Notes: generated from the sequence alone by a model not told the origin. A stretch of DNA of 64,000 nt from Cellulomonas sp. 73-145 (GCA_001898185.1 MKTI01000006.1:558001-622000), one strand, 5' to 3'. Positions 36,476-45,058 are shown, counted from the stretch's first letter. Made by a program: numbers and translations.

Positions 36476-36898
36476 ATGGAGATCCTCTACACGGCCGAGG
36501 CGCTGGCCACGGGCGACGGTCGCAACGGCCACGTCGCGACGATGGACGGGCTGCTCGACGCCGACGTGCGCGTGCCCAAGGACATGGGCGGCGAGGGTGG
36601 TGCGCTCAACCCCGAGCTGCTGTTCGCGTCCGGCTACGCCGCCTGCTTCCACAGCGCGCTCCTGTCGGTGGCGCGCACGCAGAAGGTCGCGCTGCACGAC
36701 ACCAGCGTCGGCGCCCGCGTCGGAATCGGCCGCAACGGTCAGGGCGGCTTCGGCCTGGCCGTCGAGCTCGAGGTGGTCATCCCCGACCTCGACCGCGAGC
36801 AGGCGCAGGTACTCGTCGAGGCCGCGCACCAGGTGTGCCCCTACTCCAACGCCACCCGCGGCAACGTCGAGGTCACCCTCAAGGTCGTCGAGGACTGA
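36476..36898 (+). CDS. ohr: Organic hydroperoxide resistance protein
   Basis: A 140-residue OsmC/Ohr-fold peroxidase. MEILYTAEALATGDGRNGHV, the peroxidatic Cys in GYAACFHSALL and the resolving Cys in QVCPYSNATRGNVEV are intact. It detoxifies organic hydroperoxides, usually with lipoylated-protein reductant. ATG 36476 is chosen because GGAAGG lies eight bases upstream. Co-transcribed with ohrR and followed by a terminator-like hairpin. Confidence 0.95.
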   Translation: MEILYTAEALATGDGRNGHVATMDGLLDADVRVPKDMGGEGGALNPELLFASGYAACFHSALLSVARTQKVALHDTSVGARVGIGRNGQGGFGLAVELEVVIPDLDREQAQVLVEAAHQVCPYSNATRGNVEVTLKVVED

Positions 36899-36942
36899 CC
36901 CCGCCGGTGCGCGTCCCGCATCCCGGGACGACACCGGCAGTT

Positions 36943-36981
36943 CGGGTGGCAGCCACCGACCCGTCGTGCGGCTGCCACCCG
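36943..36981 (+). terminator. Hairpin after ohr
   Basis: A perfect 12-bp stem (36943-36954 with 36970-36981) with a 15-base loop lies 44 bases after ohr and 20 bases before the next gene. Confidence 0.65.
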
Positions 36982-37000
36982 GGCGCGTGAGACTGCCAGC

Positions 37001-38194
37001 GTGCCCGATTCGACGAAGGCTGCATCCGGTCACCGTGTCGTCGTCTTCCTGCAGGAGAACAAGACGACGGACTTCTACTTCGCCTCGATGGCAGCGTGGG
37101 GCGCCGCCGTCGCGACCGGCCCGCTGCTCGCGGCGCCGCCCGACCACGACCAGCCGCACGACCGCAACGCGTGGGTGCACTACGCGATGGGCGACTACCC
37201 GGCGGTGGCGGCGCAGGTGGACACCGACGCGGTGATCCCGTACTACGCGTGGCTGGCCAAGACGTTCGTCTTCTCCGACCACCACTTCGGGTCCGGGTCG
37301 AACTCCACGCCGGGGCACATGCTGGCGATCGGCGGGCAGATGCCGACGCTGAAGAACCCGCCGTTCGTCGGGCCGTCGCCGGTGTGGGACCTCCCGTCCA
37401 TCTTCACCGTGGCCGACAAGGCCGGGGTGTCCTGGGGCGCGTTCCCGGACGAGCACGGGTACCCGGCGAAGTTCTACACGTCGCTGACCAGCGCACCCGG
37501 GCAGACGCACGTGCACCACCCCAACGAGTTCGTGCCGATGGCGACGGGTGGTGAGCTGCCGCAGGTCTGCTACGTCTGGAGCCCGGCGGGGTACGACGAG
37601 CACCCGCCGGCGACCCCGCAGCCGGACTACGTCACCCGCGGGCAGAACCTGGTGTGGTCGCGCGTGCAGGCCGTGATCGACGGCGGCGGGTGGGACGACA
37701 CCACGTTCATCCTGACCTGGGACGACTGGGGCGGGTACGCCGACCACGTGAAGACGCCCGCGATCGAGACCGTGCCGGACGCGCTCCATCCCGACGGGTT
37801 CGCCGCGATCGGCGGTTCCCGCATCCCGCTGGTGATGTTCGGCGGCCGGGTGACGCAGGCGATCGACACCGCCTGGCACTCCCACGCCAGCATCCCGAAG
37901 ACGATCATCGACCTGCTCGGGCTGCCGGCCATGGGCGTGCCGAGGGTCGACTCGGCGCCGAGCATGGCGGGGCTGGTGGACCTGGGTGCCGCGCCACGGC
38001 CGGTGCCGCCCGCGCCGGGGACGACGATCCAGCAGCCGACGCCGCCCGCCCATCCGTCGGTGCCGCCGACCGCGCCCTGGCCCGGGTCGCTGGGCGTGGC
38101 GATGCCGGCCCTGGTGACGCTCGACGGGTCGTCGGTCCCGGCACCGACGGACGGCACCGTCCGGCCGAAACCCCCGAGGGCGCCCGCCGCCTGA
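37001..38194 (+). CDS. Phosphoesterase / phospholipase C-like protein
   Basis: A 397-residue member of the phosphoesterase family of phospholipase C and acid phosphatases. The N-terminal VVVFLQENKTTDFYF corresponds to the family's metal-binding Glu-Asn entry motif. FVFSDHHFGSGSNSTPGHM, FILTWDDWGGYADHV and GGSRIPLVMFGG supply further expected metal and phosphate ligands. No signal peptide is evident at GTG 37001, unusual for a family that is often secreted. The C-terminal 75 residues are Pro-rich and probably disordered. The Shine-Dalgarno is weak. Substrate unknown. Confidence 0.82.
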   Translation: MPDSTKAASGHRVVVFLQENKTTDFYFASMAAWGAAVATGPLLAAPPDHDQPHDRNAWVHYAMGDYPAVAAQVDTDAVIPYYAWLAKTFVFSDHHFGSGSNSTPGHMLAIGGQMPTLKNPPFVGPSPVWDLPSIFTVADKAGVSWGAFPDEHGYPAKFYTSLTSAPGQTHVHHPNEFVPMATGGELPQVCYVWSPAGYDEHPPATPQPDYVTRGQNLVWSRVQAVIDGGGWDDTTFILTWDDWGGYADHVKTPAIETVPDALHPDGFAAIGGSRIPLVMFGGRVTQAIDTAWHSHASIPKTIIDLLGLPAMGVPRVDSAPSMAGLVDLGAAPRPVPPAPGTTIQQPTPPAHPSVPPTAPWPGSLGVAMPALVTLDGSSVPAPTDGTVRPKPPRAPAA

Positions 38195-38200
38195 ACCGCC

Positions 38201-39448
38201 CTACCGGACGGTCGAGACCTGCTCCAGCGCCGCGAAGGCCGGCGCCATCTCCTCGATCTGCGCGGGTGCCAGCCACGTCGCCGCCGTCGACCGCCAGGTG
38301 CCCACCGCAGCGGCGACCTCCTGCACCACCACCGCAGCGGCGGTGGGGGACAGGCGGAACAGCGGCGCGACGGACATGGCCAGGGCGAGGCTCGCGGACG
38401 TGTCCGAGGCGTCGATCGCCGTGGACAGGTACTTGGCTCCGCGGTCCGGATCGGGGTTCAGGTCGAACGCCGGTGCCAGGTCCCACGCGGTGCCGCCGGC
38501 GTGCAGGAAGCCGTGGTTGCGCAGGTGGTCGTCGGTGTTCGAGATGAGGACGTTGAACACGATCCGTCTCCACAGCTGCCTGAGGTCGGCGCCGGCCCTC
38601 GAGGACGTCTGCTCGATCGCCTCGGCGATCTCCAGATAGCTGCGCTGGTCCCCGTCGCGCGCCTCGAGCGCCGTCATGGCCGAGATGTAGCCCAGCCGCG
38701 TTCCGGACGGTGTGCGGTCGAAGCGGTCCACGACCAGGACGTGCCGCCCGGCGAGGGTGAGCAGCTGGGAGTCCGGCACTGCGATTCCTGCCGCCCGTGC
38801 CAGGTCGAGCGCGACCTTCTCCCAGGCCATCACGTTCCACGAGTCGTTCGCCGCGGAGGGGAACTTCGCGATCGCGACCCTGCCGTCTGCAGCACGCACG
38901 TGCGCCTTGGGCCTCGCGCCGCCCAGAGAGCTGCCGACGCGCAGCAGCCGCTTGAGGTCCGGCAACGAGGCGTCGTCGCGCTCGGCGGCGTCGGCGAGCT
39001 GCAGCAGCTCGGGCAGGTCCGTCAGGGTGGGGACACCGGCCTCCTCGCTCGCGAGGAAGGGTCCGTCGCCGATGCGGAACCGCAGTGCTCCTTGGCGCAG
39101 GTCGTCACGCACCCCGAGGAGGTAGTCGATCTCGCCCAGCGATCGAGCGGCTTCCCCGGTCTCCTGCGCAGCGCGTGCCTGGGCCCGCTTGATCAGCGTG
39201 CGCCCCCACCGGTCCGGGGCGCAGTCGGCGAACGCCCCGAAGATCGCGCGGCCGACGGGCGTCTGGGACGGGGCAGAGCTCAGCGGGAGTGCGGGGTCGA
39301 GCTGGTACGCGCCGCGCCGGCTCACGTACTCCTGGGCATAGGCGAACGTCGCGGACTCAAGCCTCCCGCGCCGATGGCTGTAGAGCGTGCCGGCCTCCAC
39401 CTCGCCATCCGGGGTGCTGACGTACACCTGGACGACGGCGTCGCTCAC
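38201..39448 (-). CDS. hipA: HipA-family serine/threonine kinase toxin
   Basis: A 415-residue HipA kinase. The N-terminal subdomain (VYVSTPDGEVEAGTLYSHRRG, LPLSSAP) precedes the P-loop-like SSLGGARPKAHV, the lysine in VAIAKFPSAAND, the catalytic loop FNVLISNTDDHLRNHGF and the metal-binding WDLAPAFDLNP. Such toxins phosphorylate aminoacyl-tRNA synthetases or similar targets and promote growth arrest. The length is typical. GTG 39448 overlaps the antitoxin stop (GTGA), so the pair is coupled. Confidence 0.92.
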   Translation of the reverse strand: MSDAVVQVYVSTPDGEVEAGTLYSHRRGRLESATFAYAQEYVSRRGAYQLDPALPLSSAPSQTPVGRAIFGAFADCAPDRWGRTLIKRAQARAAQETGEAARSLGEIDYLLGVRDDLRQGALRFRIGDGPFLASEEAGVPTLTDLPELLQLADAAERDDASLPDLKRLLRVGSSLGGARPKAHVRAADGRVAIAKFPSAANDSWNVMAWEKVALDLARAAGIAVPDSQLLTLAGRHVLVVDRFDRTPSGTRLGYISAMTALEARDGDQRSYLEIAEAIEQTSSRAGADLRQLWRRIVFNVLISNTDDHLRNHGFLHAGGTAWDLAPAFDLNPDPDRGAKYLSTAIDASDTSASLALAMSVAPLFRLSPTAAAVVVQEVAAAVGTWRSTAATWLAPAQIEEMAPAFAALEQVSTVR

Positions 39449-39750
39449 CGCCGCTCCTTGCGGCGTACGCGCGTCGGCAAGGCCTGCCCTGCCCGGAGTC
39501 GACCGACGTCGGTCGACATGGGGTCCACGGACGCGGTGACCTGATCGAGGATGCCCAGAGCACGGGCGACGCGCAGCAGGGTCTCCACGGTTCCCCCCTG
39601 ACCGTGCTCGAGACGCTGCAGCGTGCTGACACTGACGCCCGCGCGGTCGGCAGCCTCCGCGACGGTGAGCTCCCTCAGGCGCCTCCAGGTGGCGATCGAC
39701 TCACCGATGTCGTTCATCGCGCGCATGACGGCGATGGGTGACGTCGCCAT
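39445..39750 (-). CDS. hipB: HipB-like XRE-family antitoxin
   Basis: A helix-turn-helix protein of about 101 residues; the core IATWRRLRELTVAEAADRAGVSVSTLQRLEHGQGG is a Cro/CI-type fold. It sits immediately before hipA and overlaps it, the standard antitoxin-toxin order, and should bind both HipA and the palindrome just upstream. Starts at 39750 (ATG) or 39762 (GTG) are possible; AGGTGG lies upstream of both. Confidence 0.88.
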   Translation of the reverse strand: MATSPIAVMRAMNDIGESIATWRRLRELTVAEAADRAGVSVSTLQRLEHGQGGTVETLLRVARALGILDQVTASVDPMSTDVGRLRAGQALPTRVRRKERR

Positions 39751-39770
39751 CCGCGCCACCACCTAACAGT

Positions 39771-39811
39771 TCAGAAGTGACCGGTTAGACCGGATAACCG
39801 GTCCATTCTGA
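39771..39811. promoter_or_regulatory. 41-bp nested palindrome upstream of hipBA
   Basis: The arrangement is symmetric: TCAGAA (39771-39776), two bases, GACCGGTTA (39779-39787), seven bases, TAACCGGTC (39795-39803), two bases, TTCTGA (39806-39811). Two nested perfect inverted repeats around one centre at 39791 strongly suggest a cooperative HipB binding site. Confidence 0.75.
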
Positions 39812-39870
39812 CCGATTACCTCGCGCATGTACAGAGCTTGACCTGCATGGTGCGGCTGCGGCGCGCGCCG

Positions 39871-40884
39871 TCAGGGCTGGAGGAGGACCTTGATCGCGCG
39901 GCGCTCGTCCATCGCCTTGTAGGCCTCGGCCACGTCGGCGAGCGGGAGCGTCAGGTCGAACACCTTGCCGGGGTCGATGCTGCGGCTCAGCACCAGGTCG
40001 AGCAGGTGCGGCAGGTAGGCGCGGACCGGGGCGGGGCCGCCGCGGAAGCCCTTGTTCTGCCAGAACAGCTGGTCGGTGGGGACGTCGCCGTGGGGGAGTC
40101 CGACCACCCCGATCATCGCGCCGGGGCGCGCGACCGCCACGGCCTGCAGCCGGGCGTCCGCGGTGCCGACGCACTCCAGCACCGCGTCGGCGCCGATGCC
40201 GTCGGTCAGCTCGCGGACGCGGGCGGCGCCCTCGTCACCGCGCTCGGCGACGACGTGGGTGGCGCCGAACTCCTTCGCGAGCTGCTGGCGGTCGGCGTGG
40301 CGGCTCATCGCGATGATCGTCGTCGCGCCGAGCTGGGCCGCCGCGAGCACGCCGCACAGGCCGACGGCTCCGTCGCCGACCACCGCGACGGAGGACCCCG
40401 GCTTCACGTCGGCGCAGACGGCGGCGTGCCAGCCGGTGCCCATCACGTCGGAGAGGGCGAGCAGGCTGGGGATCAGGTCGGCGTCCGGCTGGCCCGGGGT
40501 GGCCAGCAGGGTGCCGTCGGCGTTGCGGATGCGGATGCGCTCGGCCTGGCAGCCGTCGTACCCGCCGCCGTGCAGGCAGTTCGAGTGCATGCCCTTGCGG
40601 CAGACGGCGCACGTGTTGTCGCTGTGCAGGAAGCCGCCGACGACGAAGTCGCCGGGCTTGACCGTGGTGACCGCCGAACCGACCTCCTCGACCACGCCGA
40701 CGTACTCGTGGCCGATGGGCTTCGGCTGCGGCACCGGCGCCAGACCGCGGAACCGCCACAGGTCCGACCCGCACACGCAGGCCGCGACGGTGCGGACCAC
40801 CGCATCGGTCGGCTCCACGATGGTGGGATCGGGGCGCTCCTCGAAGCGCACGTCGCCGGCTCCATGGATGATCGCTCCGCGCAT
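39871..40884 (-). CDS. Zinc-dependent alcohol dehydrogenase family protein
   Basis: A 337-residue medium-chain dehydrogenase. The catalytic zinc ligands lie in VAACVCGSDLWRFRG and IGHEYVGVVEEVG. A structural zinc site has only part of the usual four cysteines (NTCAVCRKGMHSNCLHG). The Rossmann motif is VAVVGDGAVGLCGVLAA. NAD(P)-dependent oxidation of an alcohol is expected, substrate unknown. MRGAIIHG at 40884 is the natural family start; a short upstream in-frame extension is unlikely. Confidence 0.9.
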   Translation of the reverse strand: MRGAIIHGAGDVRFEERPDPTIVEPTDAVVRTVAACVCGSDLWRFRGLAPVPQPKPIGHEYVGVVEEVGSAVTTVKPGDFVVGGFLHSDNTCAVCRKGMHSNCLHGGGYDGCQAERIRIRNADGTLLATPGQPDADLIPSLLALSDVMGTGWHAAVCADVKPGSSVAVVGDGAVGLCGVLAAAQLGATTIIAMSRHADRQQLAKEFGATHVVAERGDEGAARVRELTDGIGADAVLECVGTADARLQAVAVARPGAMIGVVGLPHGDVPTDQLFWQNKGFRGGPAPVRAYLPHLLDLVLSRSIDPGKVFDLTLPLADVAEAYKAMDERRAIKVLLQP

Positions 40885-41073
40885 GGGTCCATCCGACACC
40901 ATGCGGGCGGTCCGCGTCGTCTGGCCGGCACGTGCGCCGTCGCGCCCACGCCGCCGACGGGGAGGGGCGGGCTTTGGGCATGGCACGTGCGCAGCGCTTC
41001 AGTTCGGCACCCGGGCTGTCGATCGTCCGATAGGCGCGGGGCACGCCGCGCAGGGGACTGACCAGGGGGATCG

Positions 41074-41925
41074 GTGCTCACAGCAGACGACGTGGTGACC
41101 GCCCGCTTCAGTGCGAGCCGGTTCCGTCCCGGCTACCGCCAGGACGAGGTCGACCGCTTCCTGGACCGGGTGGCCGGAACGCTGCGCGCACGCGCGGCCG
41201 GCGGCTGGTCGGCGGACGTCGTCACGGCGGAGGAGGCCGCGCGGGTGGCGTTCGGGCGGACCAGCGTCATGCCCGGGTACGACCTCGCCGAGGTGGACGC
41301 CTTCCTCGCCGAGGTGGTGGCGACGCTGTCGGCGGCGCCCGTGCCCCCTGAGGCCCCCGCGCACGTCGCCGCGGCTGCACCCGTTGCGCCTGGCAGGGCG
41401 CTTGTCGCGAGGGTCCTGGTGGAGATGGTGGTGGGTGAACGACCCGATCCCCGGCCGACGAAGGTACCGAGGGTGCGCCGGGTGGCCGCCCGGTACGTCC
41501 GCGTGGACGCTGCCGGGGTCCACTGGCGGACCTGGCGCGATGCGTCGGGGACCGTGCCCGCGGGGAGAATCGCGGCCGTCGAGCTGGTCGAGGTGGTCCT
41601 GACCGGGCGGGTCGATTCGGTGAGCAGGTATGCGCTCCTGCTGGACCGATCGGGGGCGGCCCTCCTGCGTGTCGGAGTGGGCCTGTGGGGACGGCAGTGG
41701 CGGACGTCGGCGGAGTTCCAGAGGTGGCTCGCCCAGGCGTGGGCGCCGCTGGGCGTTCCGCTGGTCCGGTGGAACAGCGCCATGGGACGCGCCAAGGACG
41801 CCCGACGTCGCTGGCCGGAGGCGTTCTCGTTCGCGCACGCCTATCCGTACTGGACGCTGATCCTTCTCTTCGGCGGCTGGTGCGCCATCGTGGGGGTCCT
41901 CGCTCCGCTGCTCGGCGGGCGTTGA
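41074..41925 (+). CDS. Membrane protein with two DivIVA N-terminal motifs
   Basis: A 283-residue protein. Two DivIVA-type repeats occur in tandem: ARFSASRFRPGYRQDEVDRFLD (residues 10-31) and VAFGRTSVMPGYDLAEVDAFL (about 58-78). These resemble the membrane-curvature-sensing head of DivIVA/Wag31 but lack the following long coiled coil. A beta-rich region follows (YVRVDAAGVHWRTWRD, GRIAAVELVEVVL), then a C-terminal membrane helix WTLILLFGGWCAIVGVLAPLL. It may mark poles or septa or bind peripheral membrane partners. GTG 41074 has AGGGGG upstream. Function not established. Confidence 0.75.
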   Translation: MLTADDVVTARFSASRFRPGYRQDEVDRFLDRVAGTLRARAAGGWSADVVTAEEAARVAFGRTSVMPGYDLAEVDAFLAEVVATLSAAPVPPEAPAHVAAAAPVAPGRALVARVLVEMVVGERPDPRPTKVPRVRRVAARYVRVDAAGVHWRTWRDASGTVPAGRIAAVELVEVVLTGRVDSVSRYALLLDRSGAALLRVGVGLWGRQWRTSAEFQRWLAQAWAPLGVPLVRWNSAMGRAKDARRRWPEAFSFAHAYPYWTLILLFGGWCAIVGVLAPLLGGR

Positions 41926-41968
41926 GGCGACGTCAACGAGGCGGGTCCGTCGCCCGAAGCGCCAAGCC

Positions 41969-43399
41969 CTACCCGACCGCGTCGGGGAGTGCGGCGGGCG
42001 ACAGGTCGGCGTGGATGGCGGCGGGCGCCAGCGTGCTGGCGCGGTGGGCGGTGACCAGGGCGGTCGCGACGACGAAGCAGAGGACCTCGGTGACCGGCAT
42101 CGCCCAGATGACGCCCGTCAGGCCGAGCACGGCGCGGGCGGCGAGCAGCACCGGGACGAACAGCACGCCCTGAGCCACCGACATCACAGTTGCGGGAACC
42201 GCCTGGCCGGTGGACTGGAACAGCGTGGTGGCCAGGCCGGTGAAGCCGTCGAACAGGGCGGCGACCAGCATGGCCGTCAGCACCGAGAGGCCGGTGGTCA
42301 GCACGGCCGGGTCGGCACTGAACAGGGTGAGCACCCGCTCGCGCAGCACGAACACCGGCAGGGTGAACACCAGCACGCAGCCCGTCACCCAGGCGGCCGA
42401 GTGCAGCAGGGCCGACCGCAGCCGAGCGGTGTCCCGGGTGCCGAAGGCGGTGGCCAGCAGCGGCATGGCGCCGAGGGCGACGCCCATCGCCAACATCTCC
42501 GGCAGCTGGACGATCCGCTGTGCGACGCCGAACGCGGCCAGGACGCCGTCGCCGTACCGTGCCGCGACGTTGTTGAACACCACGGCGCTGACGGTGAGGA
42601 AGCCGCTCATCAGCAGCTCGGAGACGCCGACGCCGAACACCTCACGTGCCGTCGGACCGTCCGGCCGGAACCAGCGCAGGCCGATGCGCAGCTCGGGGGA
42701 GCGGCGGTGCAGGTGCACGGCGAACCAGGCGACGGTGACGACGTTGGAGCCGACGATCGCCAGCGCGGCGCCCGTCACGCCCCACCGCAGCACCAGGATC
42801 AGCAGCACGTCGAGACCCAGGTTGACCAGGGTGGAGACGACGATGCCGACCATCGACACGCGCGTCGCTCCCTCGGCCCGCACCAGCTGCTCGATGGCGA
42901 ACGCGACAGCGAGCACCGGGGTGCCGGCCAGCAGGACGGCCACGTAGTCGGCGGTCGGGGCGAACGCCTCGCCGGTGGCGCCGAGCAGGTGGGTCAGCGG
43001 GTGCAGGGCCAGCAGGCCGGCGATCGCCACGACGAGGCCGGCCAGGGCTGCGCCCCAGACGGTGAACGCGGACAGCCGACGGATGCGCTCGCGGAGCGCC
43101 GCCGCGGTGGGGCCGGTGCCGTCGTCCAGCGCCTGCAGCTCACCCAGCAGCCGGGCGACCGCCGTGCTGCCGCCGGTGCCGAACACCCCGCCGACAGCCA
43201 TCACCACGGCGGTCAGCGGGAGGCCGAACGTGATCGCGGCGAGCAGAGCCGTGGAGTGCAGCGAGCCGATGAAGCCCGCATTGACGGCGCCGTAGACGAC
43301 GCCGACGGTGGTGGCGGCCATCATCGGCAGCGCGAGGTGGGCGAGCGCTCGACCCATGGGGGCGCGGCGCAGGTAGTAGGTGTCGTCGTGCGAGGTCAT
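41969..43399 (-). CDS. MATE-family efflux transporter
   Basis: A 476-residue integral membrane protein with about twelve helices in two repeats, starting MGRALAHLALPMMAATTVGVVYGAVNAGFIG and including VAFAIEQLVRAEGATRVSMVGIVVSTLVNLGLDVLLIL, a MATE landmark (GATR plus a long amphipathic helix). It exports organic cations, drugs or metabolites with sodium or proton coupling. ATG 43399 has AGGAGG upstream. A MarR gene lies upstream on the same strand and probably controls it. Confidence 0.92.
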   Translation of the reverse strand: MTSHDDTYYLRRAPMGRALAHLALPMMAATTVGVVYGAVNAGFIGSLHSTALLAAITFGLPLTAVVMAVGGVFGTGGSTAVARLLGELQALDDGTGPTAAALRERIRRLSAFTVWGAALAGLVVAIAGLLALHPLTHLLGATGEAFAPTADYVAVLLAGTPVLAVAFAIEQLVRAEGATRVSMVGIVVSTLVNLGLDVLLILVLRWGVTGAALAIVGSNVVTVAWFAVHLHRRSPELRIGLRWFRPDGPTAREVFGVGVSELLMSGFLTVSAVVFNNVAARYGDGVLAAFGVAQRIVQLPEMLAMGVALGAMPLLATAFGTRDTARLRSALLHSAAWVTGCVLVFTLPVFVLRERVLTLFSADPAVLTTGLSVLTAMLVAALFDGFTGLATTLFQSTGQAVPATVMSVAQGVLFVPVLLAARAVLGLTGVIWAMPVTEVLCFVVATALVTAHRASTLAPAAIHADLSPAALPDAVG

Positions 43400-43586
43400 G
43401 GTTCCTCCTGGGTGCGTGAGGGCGCGACGGGGCGCGCGAGGGCGCGCGGCAGCGCCGCGGGGCGGTGGTGGGGTGGTGCCCGGGGCCGTGAGCCGGTCCA
43501 GGGCGTGCGGGGTCGGCCGGCCGGCGGTGCCGGTCGGTGCGGGTGGTGGAGGGGTCAGCCGGCCTGGTGGTCAGCCGGTCCGGTGG

Positions 43587-44033
43587 TCAGCTCGACAGGT
43601 GCTGGTCGAGCTTGGTGAGCAGGGCGACGAGGGTGCGTCTCTCGTCCGCGTCGAGGACGTCGAGCTGGCGCTCGCCGCTGGCCCAGACACCGGCCTCGAA
43701 GCGTTTGACCATGTCGCGGGCCTTCGGGGTGACGTGCAGGGTCTTGCGGCGGGCGTCCGACGGGTCGGTGCGGCGCTCGATCCAGCCGTCCCGCTCGAGT
43801 GTGCCGAGCAGGGCGGACACCGTCGCCGGGCGGGTGCCCGTGACGTCGGCGATGTCCTTCTGGATCAGGCCACGGCCTTCGCTCGCCTCGATGAAGCCGA
43901 CGGTGCGGGCCTGCAGCGGGGTCAGCCCGCCCAGGTCCGCCGAGTCGAAGGCGTCGCCCATCGCCTGACGCAGCCGGCTGGAGATCCGGCCGATCAGCTC
44001 GGCGACGGTCGGCTCGGGACGGCTGCTCCTCAT
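43587..44033 (-). CDS. MarR-family transcriptional regulator
   Basis: A 148-residue winged-helix regulator: GLTPLQARTVGFIEASEGRGLIQKDIADVTGTRPATVSALLGTLERDGWIERRTDPSDARRKTLHVTP spans helix-turn-helix and wing. It precedes the MATE gene by 187 bases on the same strand, suggesting it senses an efflux substrate. An inverted repeat AACAGT/ACTGTT lies upstream of its start. The gap to the MATE gene holds only G-rich sequence with a 16-bp imperfect tandem repeat. Confidence 0.9.
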   Translation of the reverse strand: MRSSRPEPTVAELIGRISSRLRQAMGDAFDSADLGGLTPLQARTVGFIEASEGRGLIQKDIADVTGTRPATVSALLGTLERDGWIERRTDPSDARRKTLHVTPKARDMVKRFEAGVWASGERQLDVLDADERRTLVALLTKLDQHLSS

Positions 44034-44061
44034 GACCGGAACACTAGATGGTGAGAAACCA

Positions 44062-44083
44062 AACAGTCAATAACCGAACTGTT
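44062..44083. promoter_or_regulatory. Candidate MarR operator
   Basis: AACAGT (44062-44067) and ACTGTT (44078-44083) form a 6-bp inverted repeat with a 10-base AT-richer spacer, 28 bases upstream of the MarR start. Half-sites one helical turn apart suit a MarR dimer. Confidence 0.45.
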
Positions 44084-44139
44084 CTGGGATCGCCACCGCC
44101 GGCCAACGACCTCGAGGTCCACGACACCTGCCGGAGCGG

Positions 44140-44640
44140 TCAGCGCTGCGATGCGCGCAGCTCCATCCAGTCGGCGGGGTCGTCGACGGAGGTCCACCCG
44201 AGGGCCGCGTAGAGCGCTCGCCCCTCCGGCGACGCCTTGAGCAGGACGCGCTTGAGGCCAAGGGGCGCGAGGTCGGCGAGGATGCCGCTCACCAGCAGTC
44301 GTCCCAGACCGCGACCGCGGTGCTCAGGCTCCACGACGACGTCCGCCAGCCAGCCGAACGTGACGCCATCAGTCACCACCCGGGCGTACGCGACCTGGCG
44401 CTCCGAGCTCGCCAGGTAGACCCCGTAGTTGCGCGACGCGTCGATCGCGGCGTCTTGGAGTGCCCTGCTCCGCCCCGCAGCCCAGTAGGCGTGGCTCACC
44501 AGCAGGTCGTGGACCCGCCCGCGATCGAGCCGTGCGGGATCGGCGGAGAACTCGTACGGGGCGTCGAGGCTGCTGGCGTGGTGCTCGGTCACCGCACAAG
44601 TCAAACAGGCGGCGCCGGGCGCGACGAGCTCCTTCCCCAT
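44140..44640 (-). CDS. GNAT-family N-acetyltransferase
   Basis: An acetyltransferase of about 166 residues. The acetyl-CoA loop is WLADVVVEPEHRGRGLGRLLVSGIL (R/Q-x-x-G-x-G/A type), followed by KRVLLKASPEGRALYAALGWTSVDD, the C-terminal strand pattern of GNAT enzymes. AYWAAGRSRALQDAAIDAS is the substrate-side helix seen in small YP_-type GNATs. ATG 44640 is the likely start; GTG 44592 is possible. Substrate unknown. Confidence 0.85.
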   Translation of the reverse strand: MGKELVAPGAACLTCAVTEHHASSLDAPYEFSADPARLDRGRVHDLLVSHAYWAAGRSRALQDAAIDASRNYGVYLASSERQVAYARVVTDGVTFGWLADVVVEPEHRGRGLGRLLVSGILADLAPLGLKRVLLKASPEGRALYAALGWTSVDDPADWMELRASQR

Positions 44641-44702
44641 TGGTCCGTCCCAGATCCTGGATAGCCGCTGGCATTTACTGGAATGCGACCGTACGCTCGC
44701 CA

Positions 44703-44800
44703 CACCTATCAGGAGCGGTACGAGAGACCTGGCTCTGTGACACCGCAGCAACCCCCCGGCCGATCCGGGTGCGGGTGCTAATGCCAGGACCGATGGAGGT
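44703..44800 (+). promoter_or_regulatory. SAM riboswitch (S-box, SAM-I/IV type)
   Basis: Conserved core elements occur in order: TATCAGGAGCGG (44707 onward), GACCTGGCTCTGTGACACCG, CGCAGCAACC, a GC-rich P3 hairpin, then GGTGCTAATGCCAG (44774 onward). These match the SAM-I/IV consensus for the kink-turn side, the J-regions and the binding core. The P1 closing strand at 44792-44800 contains ATGGAGGT, so ligand binding would hide the Shine-Dalgarno of the small ORF that follows. SAM control of translation is inferred from this layout. Confidence 0.85.
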
Positions 44801-44804
44801 CGTC

Positions 44805-44888
44805 GTGCGAGACGTGCTGAACCCGTGCTGCCGCTGCCTGCGGCAGGACCTGCACGTCTGTACCGCCGCGGCCCTCGTGCTCGTCTGA
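44805..44888 (+). CDS. Cys-rich leader peptide downstream of SAM riboswitch
   Basis: GTG 44805 lies five bases after GGAGG (44795-44799) and opens a 27-residue peptide containing LNPCCRCLRQDLHVCTAAAL. An in-frame ATG at 44793 would add four residues but lacks a usable Shine-Dalgarno. Four cysteines, three clustered, recall the actinobacterial cysteine leader peptides that sense Cys-tRNA supply during translation. The OsmC gene follows after 170 bases containing long-range inverted repeats. Function as an attenuating leader is inferred. Confidence 0.6.
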   Translation: MRDVLNPCCRCLRQDLHVCTAAALVLV

Positions 44889-44919
44889 GCCGAGGCCGCC
44901 GGGCGTCATGCCCCGTGCT

Positions 44920-45036
44920 CGCGACCCCTCGGTCGCGGCGTCATTCCCAGCCTGCCTGAGAAATGCACCCTCGCGTGCCCACTGACCGGGCGCGCGCTAT
45001 TCACGCGACGGGTCCTCAGGCCATTTTCGCGCGCCC
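44920..45036 (+). promoter_or_regulatory. Putative attenuator region between leader peptide and OsmC gene
   Basis: Three pairings are visible. CGCGACC/GGTCGCG (44920-44926, 44931-44937) has a 4-base loop. GGGCGCGCG/CGCGCGCCC (44988-44996, 45028-45036) ends eight bases before the OsmC Shine-Dalgarno. GCCTGAG/CTCAGGC (44954-44960, 45015-45021) reaches into the loop of the second. The last two would interfere with each other, as in an attenuation switch. Confidence 0.5.
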
Positions 45037-45058
45037 TGAATCCTTGAGGAGACCGACC

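Noticed and set aside
43553-43590. 16-bp imperfect tandem repeat between MarR and MATE genes
   Set aside because: Low-complexity G-rich sequence with no symmetry; not supportable as an operator.
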